64,000 nucleotides of DNA, from NCBI RefSeq assembly GCF_003026105.1, contig NZ_PYNW01000015.1, forward strand, positions 1 to 64,000, in the 5' to 3' direction. The notes under the pieces are model-generated. The model saw only the letters and a list, made by a program, of their open reading frames with translations. It was not told the DNA's origin and did not search any database. Positions within the stretch are counted from its first letter, which is position 1. Each line of letters starts with the position of its first letter. A program made the position numbers and the translations under genes. This DNA comes from Photobacterium sp. GB-56. GTDB taxonomy: Bacteria; Pseudomonadota; Gammaproteobacteria; Enterobacterales; Vibrionaceae. Below, piece by piece: positions 1-7,836 of the stretch.

Positions 1-58
1 ACTAGTTAACTTTTCCCAGATTGCTATTTATTGTCGATGACAATAAATAAACCGAATT

Positions 59-178
59 TGCTTGGCGACCATAGCATTATGGACCCACCTGATCCCATGC
101 CGAACTCAGTAGTGAAACGTAATAGCGCCGATGGTAGTGTGGGGTCTCCCCATGTGAGAGTAGGACATCGCCAGGCTT
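59..178 (+). rRNA. rrf: 5S ribosomal RNA
   Basis: This 120-nt stretch matches the Escherichia coli 5S rRNA pattern along its length. The closing stem pairs TGCTTGGCG near 59 with CGCCAGGC near 170, and the conserved blocks CCCATGCCGAACTCAG and GTGTGGGGTCTCCCC are present. It is the last rRNA of an operon whose 23S gene lies before the window. A tRNA-Asp and a strong terminator follow, a common Vibrionaceae rrn end. Ends are set by alignment to the E. coli molecule from memory and may be off by a base or two. Confidence 0.97.
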
Positions 179-275
179 CAAATTCGTTTTCACTTTTACA
201 AAAAGTGAAGACAAAAAGTTAAGATATTCGTTTGAACTATGGATATCGGATAAAACGAAAGTTTTATCTCCGTGT

Positions 276-352
276 GGAGCGGTAGTTCAGTTGGTTAGAA
301 TACCGGCCTGTCACGCCGGGGGTCGCGGGTTCGAGTCCCGTCCGCTCCGCCA
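276..352 (+). tRNA. tRNA-Asp (anticodon GTC)
   Basis: This is a 77-nt cloverleaf. The acceptor stem GGAGCGG pairs with CCGCTCC, the D-arm contains TTCAGTTGGTTAGAA, and the anticodon loop CTGTCAC gives anticodon GTC (Asp). The T-arm contains GGGTTCGAGTCCC, and CCA is encoded at the 3' end. It lies about 100 nt after the 5S gene and just before a terminator, so it is probably part of the rRNA transcript. Confidence 0.98.
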
Positions 353-361
353 CTTATATTA

Positions 362-391
362 AGCCCTAGTCGAAAGACTAGGGCTTTTTTT
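362..391 (+). terminator. Terminator of the rRNA/tRNA operon
   Basis: A perfect 10-bp stem (AGCCCTAGTC / GACTAGGGCT) closed by a GAAA tetraloop is followed by a run of T. It ends the 5S/tRNA-Asp transcript. The 120 bp after it (392-513) contain nothing I can support. Confidence 0.93.
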
Positions 392-513
392 CGTTTGTAA
401 GAAATGAATATGATAGTGGGGTAGTTTGTTTGGTTAAGATTTAAAATTGAGAAGCTTAACGGCTGGTCACGCTGGGATGCGCTGGTATTAGGTGTGGAAC
501 CTACCATTATTAA

Positions 514-544
514 ATAAAAAAGCCCCGCTATTACTAGCAGGGCT
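514..544 (-). terminator. Terminator of the glycine-zipper lipoprotein gene
   Basis: An inverted repeat (AGCCC-GCTA / TAGC-GGGCT with one central mismatch, loop TTAC) is followed on the minus strand by a T run. It lies 27 bp beyond the stop codon of the minus-strand lipoprotein gene. Confidence 0.8.
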
Positions 545-570
545 TAGAATATTCTTATTGTGACTATAGA

Positions 571-1098
571 TTAGATAACAACTTTACCGTTTTTAACCGC
601 TAGCGTATCGCCAGTTGGTTTTTTATCCATACGAATTGTGTCTTTGTCATCGCCTAGTTGGTAGGTTACATCATAGCCAATGGTTTGTTCTGTTTTGCTA
701 TTTTCTGTGTGACAACGTTTTTCCATTGTTGTTGTTGTATGGCCTTCTTGGTATTTACCTTGAGCCATATTACCAGCAACGCCACCGGCTACTGCACCAG
801 CTACTGTTGCGACTTTCTTACCGTTACCACCACCAACTTGGTGTCCTAGTACACCACCGGCAACAGCACCGGCAAGCGTACCTAACACTTTATTTTCGTC
901 TTTAGGAGCTACTTTATGAGTCACAGCAACTTGCTCACAGACTTGGTGTGGTGTTGTTACTGTTTTAGTGACGGCTTTTACTGATAAAACTTTTGCTTCT
1001 GTTGGTTCGCTAGCGTGAGATTTTTCATTACACCCTGTTAACGATAAGCTTGAAATAGCAACCAGTGCACTTAGACCCACAATCATATGTTTTTTCAT
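571..1098 (-). CDS. Glycine zipper 2TM-domain lipoprotein
   Basis: This 175-aa envelope protein has a lipoprotein signal: Lys-rich start, hydrophobic core, then the lipobox LTGC with Cys at about residue 23. Residues about 70-110 hold two Gly-rich segments (GTLAGAVAGGVLGHQVGG and VAGAVAGGVAGNMAQG), the hallmark of the glycine zipper 2TM family that includes SlyB- and 17-kDa-antigen-like outer-membrane lipoproteins. The family is often linked to envelope integrity, but the precise role is unknown. A good Shine-Dalgarno (AAGGAGAG) precedes the ATG at 1098. The gene appears monocistronic with its own terminator. The Cys/His-containing C-terminal half has no function I can assign. Confidence 0.85.
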   Translation of the reverse strand: MKKHMIVGLSALVAISSLSLTGCNEKSHASEPTEAKVLSVKAVTKTVTTPHQVCEQVAVTHKVAPKDENKVLGTLAGAVAGGVLGHQVGGGNGKKVATVAGAVAGGVAGNMAQGKYQEGHTTTTMEKRCHTENSKTEQTIGYDVTYQLGDDKDTIRMDKKPTGDTLAVKNGKVVI

Positions 1099-1258
1099 TA
1101 TATCTCTCCTTAATTTTATGAAGTCTATTCTCCTGATTCGTTCCTGTTTAATGACAGAGCGTTGTGATTTAAATGTAAGCTAATAGTAAAATATTGAATG
1201 GATCGGATGTTGTTGATTTAGCATATGGATGGAAATAGCTGGTTTTATTTTTTAATAA

Positions 1259-1326
1259 AGGACTAAAATAAGAAACTTAAATTGATTAAGTAAATATAAA
1301 TCACTTTAAAATGAGGACTAAAATAA
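1259..1326. repeat. Two 13-bp direct repeats upstream of the MFS gene
   Basis: AGGACTAAAATAA occurs at 1259-1271 and again at 1314-1326, with starts 55 bp apart, just upstream of the MFS transporter start at 1366. The second copy is 40 bp before the ATG. This could be a paired regulator site or chance in AT-rich DNA; there is no other evidence. Confidence 0.4.
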
Positions 1327-1365
1327 CGCGGTTAATTATTATCATCACTGAGTGGGCTTGTTGGA

Positions 1366-2613
1366 ATGAATAATTCAACAGAAATCCTTTTAGCCGATCA
1401 AGTCAAAGGTGTTATTAAAGAGAACTGGAATATCCTATTTCTCGCTATATTAATAGTTAGCATCGGTCAGCTTAGTTTAGGCTTAGTCTTTCCTTTGTTA
1501 CCTTGGATCCATCTTGATTTTAAAATTAATCAAAATCTTGCGGAAGGACTGATTGTTAGTTATTTGATCGGATATGGTCCATCACAATTATTCTATGGGC
1601 CGTTATCTTATGTTTATGGGCGGCGTCATGTATTATTAATAGGTTTGTTGATATCTATCCTTGGTTTAGGAGTTATCTTAACTTTTCACCATGACTTTTC
1701 TATTTTGATTATAGGACGCTTTATTCAAGGTGTTGGTGGAGGGTGTGAATCAGTTATTGCACGTTCAATGCTACATGATAGCTATAAAAATAAATTCTTT
1801 TTATCAGCAATGACGGGACTATCTATTATTTCTGCTTTTACTCCTATATTTTCACCGATTATGGGAGGGTTAGTGAATCACCATTTTGGTTGGTTTGCGG
1901 TTTTTATTTGCTTGTTTATCTATACCGTTCTAGGTTTTCTCATTTTATTTTTCTATTTGCCTGAAACATTATCTACACCTCGTGTCTCTATTTCATTTAT
2001 TCCTATATTTCAATATTATGGCTCCTTGCTAAAAGATAGATACTTTCTTTCTTATGCGATGATCGGTTGGGTTAACTGGGCACTTGTCATATTTACCGGT
2101 TCATTAGCGCCATTTATTTTAGAATCACAATTACATATTACTTCAGAAAATTATGCTTATTGGTCTATTATTCCTGCAGTGGCGTTTTTACTTGCAAGTA
2201 CATTATGCTTTATATTGAGGAAGTCTTACGGTACGCACCATATTGTTTTTATTGCTCCTGTTATTCAATTGAGTGTGGTTATGATCTTTTTATCACAACC
2301 AATGTCACTATTAACGCTAACAATTGGCTTTATTGGTGTGGCTGTTGCTCAAGCGCTTATTTATCCCTGTTCCCAATCCTTATTATTGGTACCTTACAGT
2401 AATCAATTAGGAACAGTAAGTGCGCTCTCTGGTGGCGGACAAATGTTATTCTCAGCGATTTTTATTTTTATCGCATGGCAGCTTAATCTTGATAATTATT
2501 ACTCACTTACAGCCATTATATTTATTACGTCTCTCATAGGGCTGCTTTTTGCCTTGCTGGGCAAGCGATCTATGGCAAGTGCATCACTAGAAAATGAATT
2601 ATTTAAGCAATAA
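1366..2613 (+). CDS. MFS multidrug efflux transporter (Bcr/CflA/EmrD-like)
   Basis: This 415-aa inner-membrane protein has about 12 hydrophobic segments, the usual length for drug:H+ antiporters of the Bcr/CflA family. The MFS motif A region appears as YGPLSYVYGRRHVLL near residue 80, and a Gly-rich GRFIQGVGGGCES motif follows in helix 4. It probably exports a small toxic molecule using the proton gradient; the substrate is not inferable. The ribosome site before ATG 1366 is weak (GGA only). The upstream 266 bp is AT-rich and carries a 13-bp direct repeat. The 3' end overlaps the convergent TRIC-family gene by 15 bp, so there is no room for a terminator. Confidence 0.85.
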   Translation: MNNSTEILLADQVKGVIKENWNILFLAILIVSIGQLSLGLVFPLLPWIHLDFKINQNLAEGLIVSYLIGYGPSQLFYGPLSYVYGRRHVLLIGLLISILGLGVILTFHHDFSILIIGRFIQGVGGGCESVIARSMLHDSYKNKFFLSAMTGLSIISAFTPIFSPIMGGLVNHHFGWFAVFICLFIYTVLGFLILFFYLPETLSTPRVSISFIPIFQYYGSLLKDRYFLSYAMIGWVNWALVIFTGSLAPFILESQLHITSENYAYWSIIPAVAFLLASTLCFILRKSYGTHHIVFIAPVIQLSVVMIFLSQPMSLLTLTIGFIGVAVAQALIYPCSQSLLLVPYSNQLGTVSALSGGGQMLFSAIFIFIAWQLNLDNYYSLTAIIFITSLIGLLFALLGKRSMASASLENELFKQ

Positions 2614-3213
2614 AAAATCGGGGAATTTTTTTTTCTTTATTACAATGTACATGCGTAAAGCAATAATAAAGATAATACTGCTCAAGGTTGCGACATCTGG
2701 GTTAATGTGGTGCTCAGTTTGGAGAATATATAAGTAACAGCCGATAATAACGGGACTGGCATAAAACTCCGTATTGTTAAACATGGTTGGACGGTTGGTG
2801 AGAATGTCACGTAGTACGCCACCAAATACCGCAGTGATCATCCCCATAGTGATCGCAACATAGGGCGCATAATGTTGAGCGGTCAGATCTTTAGTGACTA
2901 ACACTGAGAACATGGAAATACCAATCGCATCCAGAGTTACAATAATACGTTCGACTTTTACGTGTCGTAAATGTGGAGCAAGGAAAAAACCTATAAAAGA
3001 GCTGAGTAATGCTGTCCAAAAATAGGATGGATCTCTTATCCAAAAAACCTGATTTGTGGATAGTATAATATCTCTTACGGTTCCGCCTCCGAGTGCTGTT
3101 ACCCATCCAATCACCATGATGCTGACGATATCTTTACCTTTATTAGATTCACTGATCACGGCACTTAATGCGAAGGCAATAATACAAATAATTTCAATCG
3201 TGTGAATAAACAT
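2599..3213 (-). CDS. Trimeric intracellular cation channel (TRIC) family protein, UPF0126
   Basis: This 204-aa membrane protein has about seven hydrophobic segments. The two repeated signature motifs of the bacterial TRIC/UPF0126 family are visible: ALGGGTVRDIIL near residue 42 and VFGGVLRDIL near residue 128, the internal-duplication halves. Bacterial TRIC proteins form trimeric monovalent-cation channels; a physiological role here is unknown. Its length matches E. coli YadS/YicG-like proteins. The 3' end overlaps the convergent MFS gene by 15 bp, leaving no terminator between them. Confidence 0.9.
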   Translation of the reverse strand: MFIHTIEIICIIAFALSAVISESNKGKDIVSIMVIGWVTALGGGTVRDIILSTNQVFWIRDPSYFWTALLSSFIGFFLAPHLRHVKVERIIVTLDAIGISMFSVLVTKDLTAQHYAPYVAITMGMITAVFGGVLRDILTNRPTMFNNTEFYASPVIIGCYLYILQTEHHINPDVATLSSIIFIIALRMYIVIKKKKFPDFLLLK

Positions 3214-3319
3214 TTAAGCGCCTATAGTGTGGTGATTGATTTTATTATTAATTGAAAAATATTAGCATGTTAGATATTAAATGGGAGAGCAAATAGTGAA
3301 GTTAGTGTTTTCAATAATA

Positions 3320-3348
3320 GCAAAGGTCAGTATTAAACTAACCTTTGC
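3320..3348 (-). terminator. Possible terminator after gadB copy 1
   Basis: An inverted repeat (GCAAAGGT / ACCTTTGC, 13-nt loop) lies 12 bp beyond the gadB stop at 3360. The minus-strand tail (TATTATTG) is only moderately T-rich, so this may be a weak terminator or mRNA-stabilising hairpin. Confidence 0.5.
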
Positions 3349-3359
3349 TTTCATTGGTA

Positions 3360-4760
3360 TCAGCGACCGCTATGATCAAAGTTTTGTGTATCATCAGCTG
3401 TACACTGCGCTGTCGGATGAGAGTTTAAAAAATCAAGCGAGCGTTGGAAGTCAGCAATTAATAAGCTAGCAAGGTCTACTGTAAAGCCTTGTTTAACTAA
3501 GATACGTTGTACCACAATATCTTTCGCGTTTGCAGGCAAGCTATAAGCAGGTACTAACCAGCCTCGAGTACGTAGGCGATCCGCTAAGTCATATAAGCTA
3601 AATGAAACGTTAGCATTATTTTTTAAGCGCCATGAAATGGCTGGAATACCTTTTTCACGATTGCCGTCAAACAAGAACTCAAACAGATCAAATTTGTTTA
3701 ACTCTTTAACGAGGTATTCGCACACATCGTAACTTGCATCATGAATACGTTTGTAACCTTCATAACCTAAACGTAGAAAGTTGTAGTATTGTGCAATGAT
3801 TTGTCCTGCTGGACGAGAGAAATTCAAGGCGAAAGTCGGCATGTCACCACCTAAGTAGTTAACATGGAATACTAAGCCTTCAGGTAAATCTTCTTTGCTA
3901 CGCCATACAACCCAGCCAACGCCTAATGGCGATAAACCAAACTTGTGGCCAGAAGTACTGATTGATTTAACCCGCTCTAAGCGGAAATCCCAAGGTTCAA
4001 TTTCTGTGGCACAAAATGGGGCTAGCATTGCGCCGCTTGCGCCGTCAACGTGGATATCAATCGAGTTACCAGTGTCATGCTCGTAAGTATCTAGTGCATC
4101 AGATAACGGTTTTACTGTTTCGTATAAACCGGTGAAAGTTTGACCGAAAGTCGGTACCACCATAATAGTGTTATCATCAACGAGTTCTAACATGTCTTCT
4201 GGGGTCATAAAATAATGACCGTCGTCCATTTTAGTTTCGCGCATTTCAACGTCCCAGTAGCGGGCAAATTTTTCCCAACAAACTTGGACAGGGCCACAGA
4301 CCATGTTTGGTTTATCGGTTGGTTGACCAAGAGCACGACGTTTTTCACGCCAGCGCCATAGGGCAGCCAAACCACCTAGCATACAGGCTTCACTTGAACC
4401 TGTGGTTGAAGTTCCGACTGTTGTAACAGAATCAGGTGCATTCCATAAATCCGCTAACATATGAACACAACGACCTTCAATTTCAGCAGATTGAGGGTAT
4501 TCATCTTTATCAATCATGTTCTTATCAATGGATAGATCCATTAATTTATGCACTTCATCTTCTTCCCATGTTTGGCAGAAGGTCGCAAGATTTTGACGTG
4601 CATTACCATCTAGGTAAAGTTCATCACGGATCATTTGATAGATCACTTTAGGTGCTTGTTCTTGCTGTGGTAGTTTGGTCGTTGCCGCAACGTTATGAAT
4701 AGTATCTGAGCCATAGATTGGATCATTACCTGTTTTACGGTTTACTTCATGAAGAGCCAT
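3360..4760 (-). CDS. gadB: Glutamate decarboxylase (copy 1)
   Basis: This PLP enzyme converts glutamate to GABA and CO2, consuming a proton in the cytoplasm. It has 466 aa, the same length as E. coli GadB. Visible motifs are GSSEACMLGG (phosphate/cofactor region), HVDGASGAM with the PLP-binding Asp, and STSGHKFGLSPLG, whose Lys forms the PLP aldimine. The C-terminus ends FDHSGR; the His aligns with His465 of E. coli GadB (FKHT), which closes the active site at neutral pH, so pH control may be kept (inference). AGGG lies 8 nt before the ATG. It is third in the order gadC-glsA-gadB, 14 bp after glsA. A second copy at 7837-9237 is about 95% identical in DNA. Confidence 0.97.
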   Translation of the reverse strand: MALHEVNRKTGNDPIYGSDTIHNVAATTKLPQQEQAPKVIYQMIRDELYLDGNARQNLATFCQTWEEDEVHKLMDLSIDKNMIDKDEYPQSAEIEGRCVHMLADLWNAPDSVTTVGTSTTGSSEACMLGGLAALWRWREKRRALGQPTDKPNMVCGPVQVCWEKFARYWDVEMRETKMDDGHYFMTPEDMLELVDDNTIMVVPTFGQTFTGLYETVKPLSDALDTYEHDTGNSIDIHVDGASGAMLAPFCATEIEPWDFRLERVKSISTSGHKFGLSPLGVGWVVWRSKEDLPEGLVFHVNYLGGDMPTFALNFSRPAGQIIAQYYNFLRLGYEGYKRIHDASYDVCEYLVKELNKFDLFEFLFDGNREKGIPAISWRLKNNANVSFSLYDLADRLRTRGWLVPAYSLPANAKDIVVQRILVKQGFTVDLASLLIADFQRSLDFLNSHPTAQCTADDTQNFDHSGR

Positions 4761-4774
4761 AATTTTTCCCTACC

Positions 4775-5719
4775 TTAGTGTTGCTTACTGCTAAATAAGT
4801 TCCAAGCCATTGCTTGAGTAACATGCTTAATCATTTGTTGACCACGGATACTGTTACCAAATGGGTCTAGTCGTGGCGAGAATGCAGCCAGTGCACCTAC
4901 GTTTGGAATAACCGTTACTAAACCGCCGCCAACGCCACTCTTTGCTGGTAAACCGACATCATATGCCCAATCACCAGAAGTATCGTAAAGCCCTTCCATT
5001 ACCATCTCTGCGAGAATGTGGGGAATGTTTTGAGGGTCAATCACCTGTTGACCTGAGCATGGGTTTTTACCACCATTGGCCAGTGTTGCGCCTACGGTGG
5101 CAAGTTCTACCGTATTAAAGAGGGTAGAACATTGGCGTGTATAAACATCACACGCTTCAAGTGGCTCTGAATACATACGCCCAGATGATTCTAATAACAA
5201 TGCGATAGCACGGTTATGAGTATTGGTCGTTTGTTCAGACTGATTGACTTCGTCAGAGAGCGATATTTCGCTGTTTGCTAGCAGGGATTGAAAGTTCAAA
5301 ATCTGCTGCCAGCGTTGCTCTTTATCTGTCGCTTTAACTAAGCTCACTGTTGCCATTGCACCGGCATTAACGAGAGGGGTTAGGGGTTTACCGTTATGGA
5401 GTTCAAGTGCCAAAACGGAATTAAATGGCATCCCTGTTGGTTCTGCACCGACTTTACTGTGCAGCGCATCGGCGCCTGATTGTTCAAGAACTAATCCAAG
5501 CGTCATAATTTTTGAGATAGATTCAATAGCAAATTTATAATCACAGTCTTGTAATTGAATAATCTCGCCAGTAACAGACACAAAGGCTAAGCCTGTAAGT
5601 TCTGACGGTACTGATGCAAGAAACGGAATATATGAGGCGTTTTCGCCGTCGTTATTCGTTTTTGCTTCATTCAGTGCTTGCTGCATAATGACAGCAAGCT
5701 TTTCATTTAGTGGTGGCAT
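4775..5719 (-). CDS. glsA: Glutaminase (copy 1)
   Basis: This is a serine-dependent glutaminase of the beta-lactamase-like fold (E. coli YbaS type), hydrolysing glutamine to glutamate and ammonia. Motifs include ESISKIMTLGL with the catalytic Ser-x-x-Lys, NAGAMATVSL, EACDVYTRQCS and GKSGVGGG-type KSGVGGGLV. I place the start at ATG 5719, not 5728: the AAGG ribosome site abuts the upstream ATG but lies 9 nt before 5719, and the resulting 314 aa matches the other copy. The reaction feeds GadB with glutamate, and released ammonia also buffers acid. It is sandwiched between gadC and gadB. Only about 80% identical to copy 2, unlike gadB. Confidence 0.95.
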   Translation of the reverse strand: MPPLNEKLAVIMQQALNEAKTNNDGENASYIPFLASVPSELTGLAFVSVTGEIIQLQDCDYKFAIESISKIMTLGLVLEQSGADALHSKVGAEPTGMPFNSVLALELHNGKPLTPLVNAGAMATVSLVKATDKEQRWQQILNFQSLLANSEISLSDEVNQSEQTTNTHNRAIALLLESSGRMYSEPLEACDVYTRQCSTLFNTVELATVGATLANGGKNPCSGQQVIDPQNIPHILAEMVMEGLYDTSGDWAYDVGLPAKSGVGGGLVTVIPNVGALAAFSPRLDPFGNSIRGQQMIKHVTQAMAWNLFSSKQH

Positions 5720-5737
5720 TTGACGCATCCTTAACTC

Positions 5738-7258
5738 TTATTGATTTAATGTATGAGTTACTTTGTCTGATGGATTGATCACACCTGGATGAGTATCTTC
5801 TATTTCCCAAGTAAAGGGTGCAAAGTCTGAGACTGTTGGATCTTTCCAGTGCGGTTTACGGGCTTTGTAGATGAATAATGGAACAGCTACAAATATCACC
5901 GTTAGTACCACTAAGAAGCCAATGTATTCTTCAGGGCTACCGACTGAAATTTGACTTGGTGGAATGAAAGAGAAGATGAATGCTAATAGTGAACCAGAAA
6001 AGCCAACACCAGCTATGATCCACATTCCCATATCACCACCAGGGATTTTGTATGGACGAGGGCGATTAGGTTGGCTGTAGCGTAAATGAATCGCTGCAGC
6101 AAACATTAATAAGTACATGATGAGGTAAAGAACGACCGTTAATTGACTTAGAATTTGATAAGCAGCTTGAACTGAAGGTAATACTACAAACACAGTAGAA
6201 ATCATGGTCACTAAGAACGCTTGTGCCATCATGATATGGGTTGCCATACCATTTTTGTTGGTGTATTGCCAAAAGCGTGGTAAATAACCACCTTTAGCAA
6301 CCACAAGTAATGCCGATGAAGGACCTGCAACCCAGCCAACAACTCCAGCAAGTACACCTAGCGCTAAACAAGCTGCCATAATTGGCGCAGCCCAGCTGAT
6401 GCCAGCCCAAGCAAACATATCATTGTAAGCGACTAATAAACTTTGAGTTAAGCTGATGTCTTGTTGTGGAATAACAAATGCAATTGCCAGCGTGCCAAGT
6501 ACGAATACACAGACAGTACCAATCGCAGCAATCGCAATCGCAATTGGGTAGTTACGCGGCGCATTATCAACTTCTTTAACGTGAATCGCGTTCATTTCCA
6601 TACCGGCATAGAATAAGAAGATACTTGCCGCTAAAACTACGTTATTAAAGTTAGAAAAGTCAGGAATAATATCGTGCCAAGAAAGTTGAATTTGTGGTGG
6701 CTTACCTGAGAAGAATAGGTAAGAGAAACCTAAAATAATTAATACGATACCAGGAATAACAGTACCAATTAACCCGCCCCATTTAGCCACTTTAGAAAAG
6801 GCTGCAGTGCCGCGTAAAGCGATGAAAGTTGCGAGCCAATAAATGGCTAATACTATTCCTAGTACGAAGAATTTATTTTGAGATAATGCTTGATCCCATG
6901 ATTTATCTGGACCCATAAATGCAAGTGAAACAGAGCCAAAAGTTAATGCGGTTGGAAACCAAACAGTCACTTCAATCCATAGCATGAAGATCGCAACTAA
7001 CGCTATTCGAGCTCCAAAAGCTTCGCCGACCCAGCGGAATACACCGCCTTTTTCAGACCAACCTGTCGCAAGCTCAGCGGCAACTAATGATACAGGAACC
7101 AGAAATACTACGGCGGCAAAAATATAATAAAAAATGGAGCTTAATCCGTATTCAGCTTCTGCTGGAAGACCGCGCAAACTCACTACTGCAACAATGTTTA
7201 ACATTGCGAGAGCGAAAATGCTGATCCCCCCTTTTTTCGTTTTAATTGAATTTGTCAT
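5738..7258 (-). CDS. gadC: Glutamate:GABA antiporter (copy 1)
   Basis: This 506-aa inner-membrane transporter of the APC family (GadC type) has about 12 hydrophobic helices. Conserved stretches include LRGLPAEAEYGLSSIFYY, GGVFRWVGEAFG and FYAGMEMNAIHVKEV, all characteristic of GadC. It swaps external glutamate (or glutamine) for internal GABA. The hydrophilic C-tail (last about 35 residues, ending KVTHTLNQ) is where E. coli GadC carries its pH-sensing plug, but the sequence differs from that of E. coli. It is the first gene of the operon, 9-18 bp before glsA. A 13-bp inverted repeat lies just upstream. Confidence 0.95.
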   Translation of the reverse strand: MTNSIKTKKGGISIFALAMLNIVAVVSLRGLPAEAEYGLSSIFYYIFAAVVFLVPVSLVAAELATGWSEKGGVFRWVGEAFGARIALVAIFMLWIEVTVWFPTALTFGSVSLAFMGPDKSWDQALSQNKFFVLGIVLAIYWLATFIALRGTAAFSKVAKWGGLIGTVIPGIVLIILGFSYLFFSGKPPQIQLSWHDIIPDFSNFNNVVLAASIFLFYAGMEMNAIHVKEVDNAPRNYPIAIAIAAIGTVCVFVLGTLAIAFVIPQQDISLTQSLLVAYNDMFAWAGISWAAPIMAACLALGVLAGVVGWVAGPSSALLVVAKGGYLPRFWQYTNKNGMATHIMMAQAFLVTMISTVFVVLPSVQAAYQILSQLTVVLYLIMYLLMFAAAIHLRYSQPNRPRPYKIPGGDMGMWIIAGVGFSGSLLAFIFSFIPPSQISVGSPEEYIGFLVVLTVIFVAVPLFIYKARKPHWKDPTVSDFAPFTWEIEDTHPGVINPSDKVTHTLNQ

Positions 7259-7293
7259 TGTTAACCAACTTATATTTAGTGCATTAAACTAAT

Positions 7294-7326
7294 ATTACAA
7301 TATGAAAAATTAATTCATGTTGTAAT
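7294..7326. promoter_or_regulatory. Inverted repeat upstream of gadC copy 1
   Basis: The arms ATTACAATATGAA (7294-7306) and TTCATGTTGTAAT (7314-7326) match at 12 of 13 positions across a 7-nt spacer. The dyad lies 36-68 bp before the gadC start, in the expected promoter/leader zone. It could be a repressor/activator operator or a 5'UTR hairpin. The copy 2 operon does not carry this sequence. Confidence 0.55.
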
Positions 7327-7491
7327 TATATGTGAGAAAAAACATCAATAGAGTAGTACGTAAATTAAGGTGGATAATTATTATTGTTTATATTTGTGGA
7401 TTATATATCAATAATTAAAGTTAACTTTATGATATGAGAAGTATTATTGGAATTATGTTTGGTAATATTTTTCTAGTGGTCTATTATTAAT

Positions 7492-7628
7492 TTTTTAGTG
7501 ACTGTTTTTAGTGACTGTTTTTAGTGACTGTTTTTAGTGACTGTTTTTAGTGACTGTTTTTAGTGACTGTTTTTAGTGACTGTTTTTAGTGACTGTTTTT
7601 AGTGACTGTTTTTAGTGACTGTTTTTAG
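7492..7628. repeat. 13-bp tandem repeat array (10.5 copies)
   Basis: Ten consecutive perfect copies of TTTTTAGTGACTG run from 7492 to 7621, followed by a 7-nt partial copy (TTTTTAG). No mismatch is seen between units. The array lies in the 578-bp gap between the two gad operons, about 235 bp upstream of the first operon's gadC start and beyond the second operon's terminator. Such a perfect short array should vary in copy number by slippage. The rest of the gap (7327-7491 and 7629-7790) is AT-rich with no gene. Confidence 0.97.
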
Positions 7629-7790
7629 GTTATTTTATGGGAGGGTTTAAATTATTTATTAAGACTCTTTTTATTTGTTTTTATCTGCAGATAAGCTGAA
7701 GGGGCGATTGAAAGGTTACTTTGATAATATTAAAGAGAATTTGGCGATTAATAATAGTAGGCGATTTTGGTTTATTAATATTAGTTAAAT

Positions 7791-7820
7791 AAAGGCTGGC
7801 AAAACCAGCCTTTATTTAAA
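7791..7820 (-). terminator. Terminator after gadB copy 2
   Basis: A 9-bp stem (AAAGGCTGG / CCAGCCTTT) with a short loop lies about 20 bp past the gadB copy 2 stop. On the minus strand it is followed by ATTTAAC, a short tail. It probably ends the second gad operon. Confidence 0.65.
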
Positions 7821-7836
7821 ATAGATGTAAATATAA

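Noticed and set aside
31..222. Open frame covering the 5S rRNA
   Set aside because: It lies over an unmistakable 5S gene; coding is incidental.
295..507. Minus-strand frame with GGADGTRTRDP, across tRNA-Asp
   Set aside because: This is the familiar spurious translation of a tRNA gene and its flank; no ribosome site.
615..905. Plus-strand frames opposite the glycine-zipper lipoprotein
   Set aside because: They lie antisense to a well-supported gene, with low-complexity His/Leu composition.
3281..3469. 62-aa plus-strand frame overlapping the gadB 3' end
   Set aside because: It runs through the gadB terminator hairpin and antisense into gadB; no sensible domain.
7492..7628. Possible CRISPR-like array
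   Set aside because: Units are contiguous with no spacers, and no cas genes are in the window; it is a simple tandem repeat.
7680..7790. Possible transposase remnant (frame reading NIKENLAINNSRRFWF)
   Set aside because: The similarity to an IS66-type C-terminus is too short and loose, and no terminal inverted repeats were seen.
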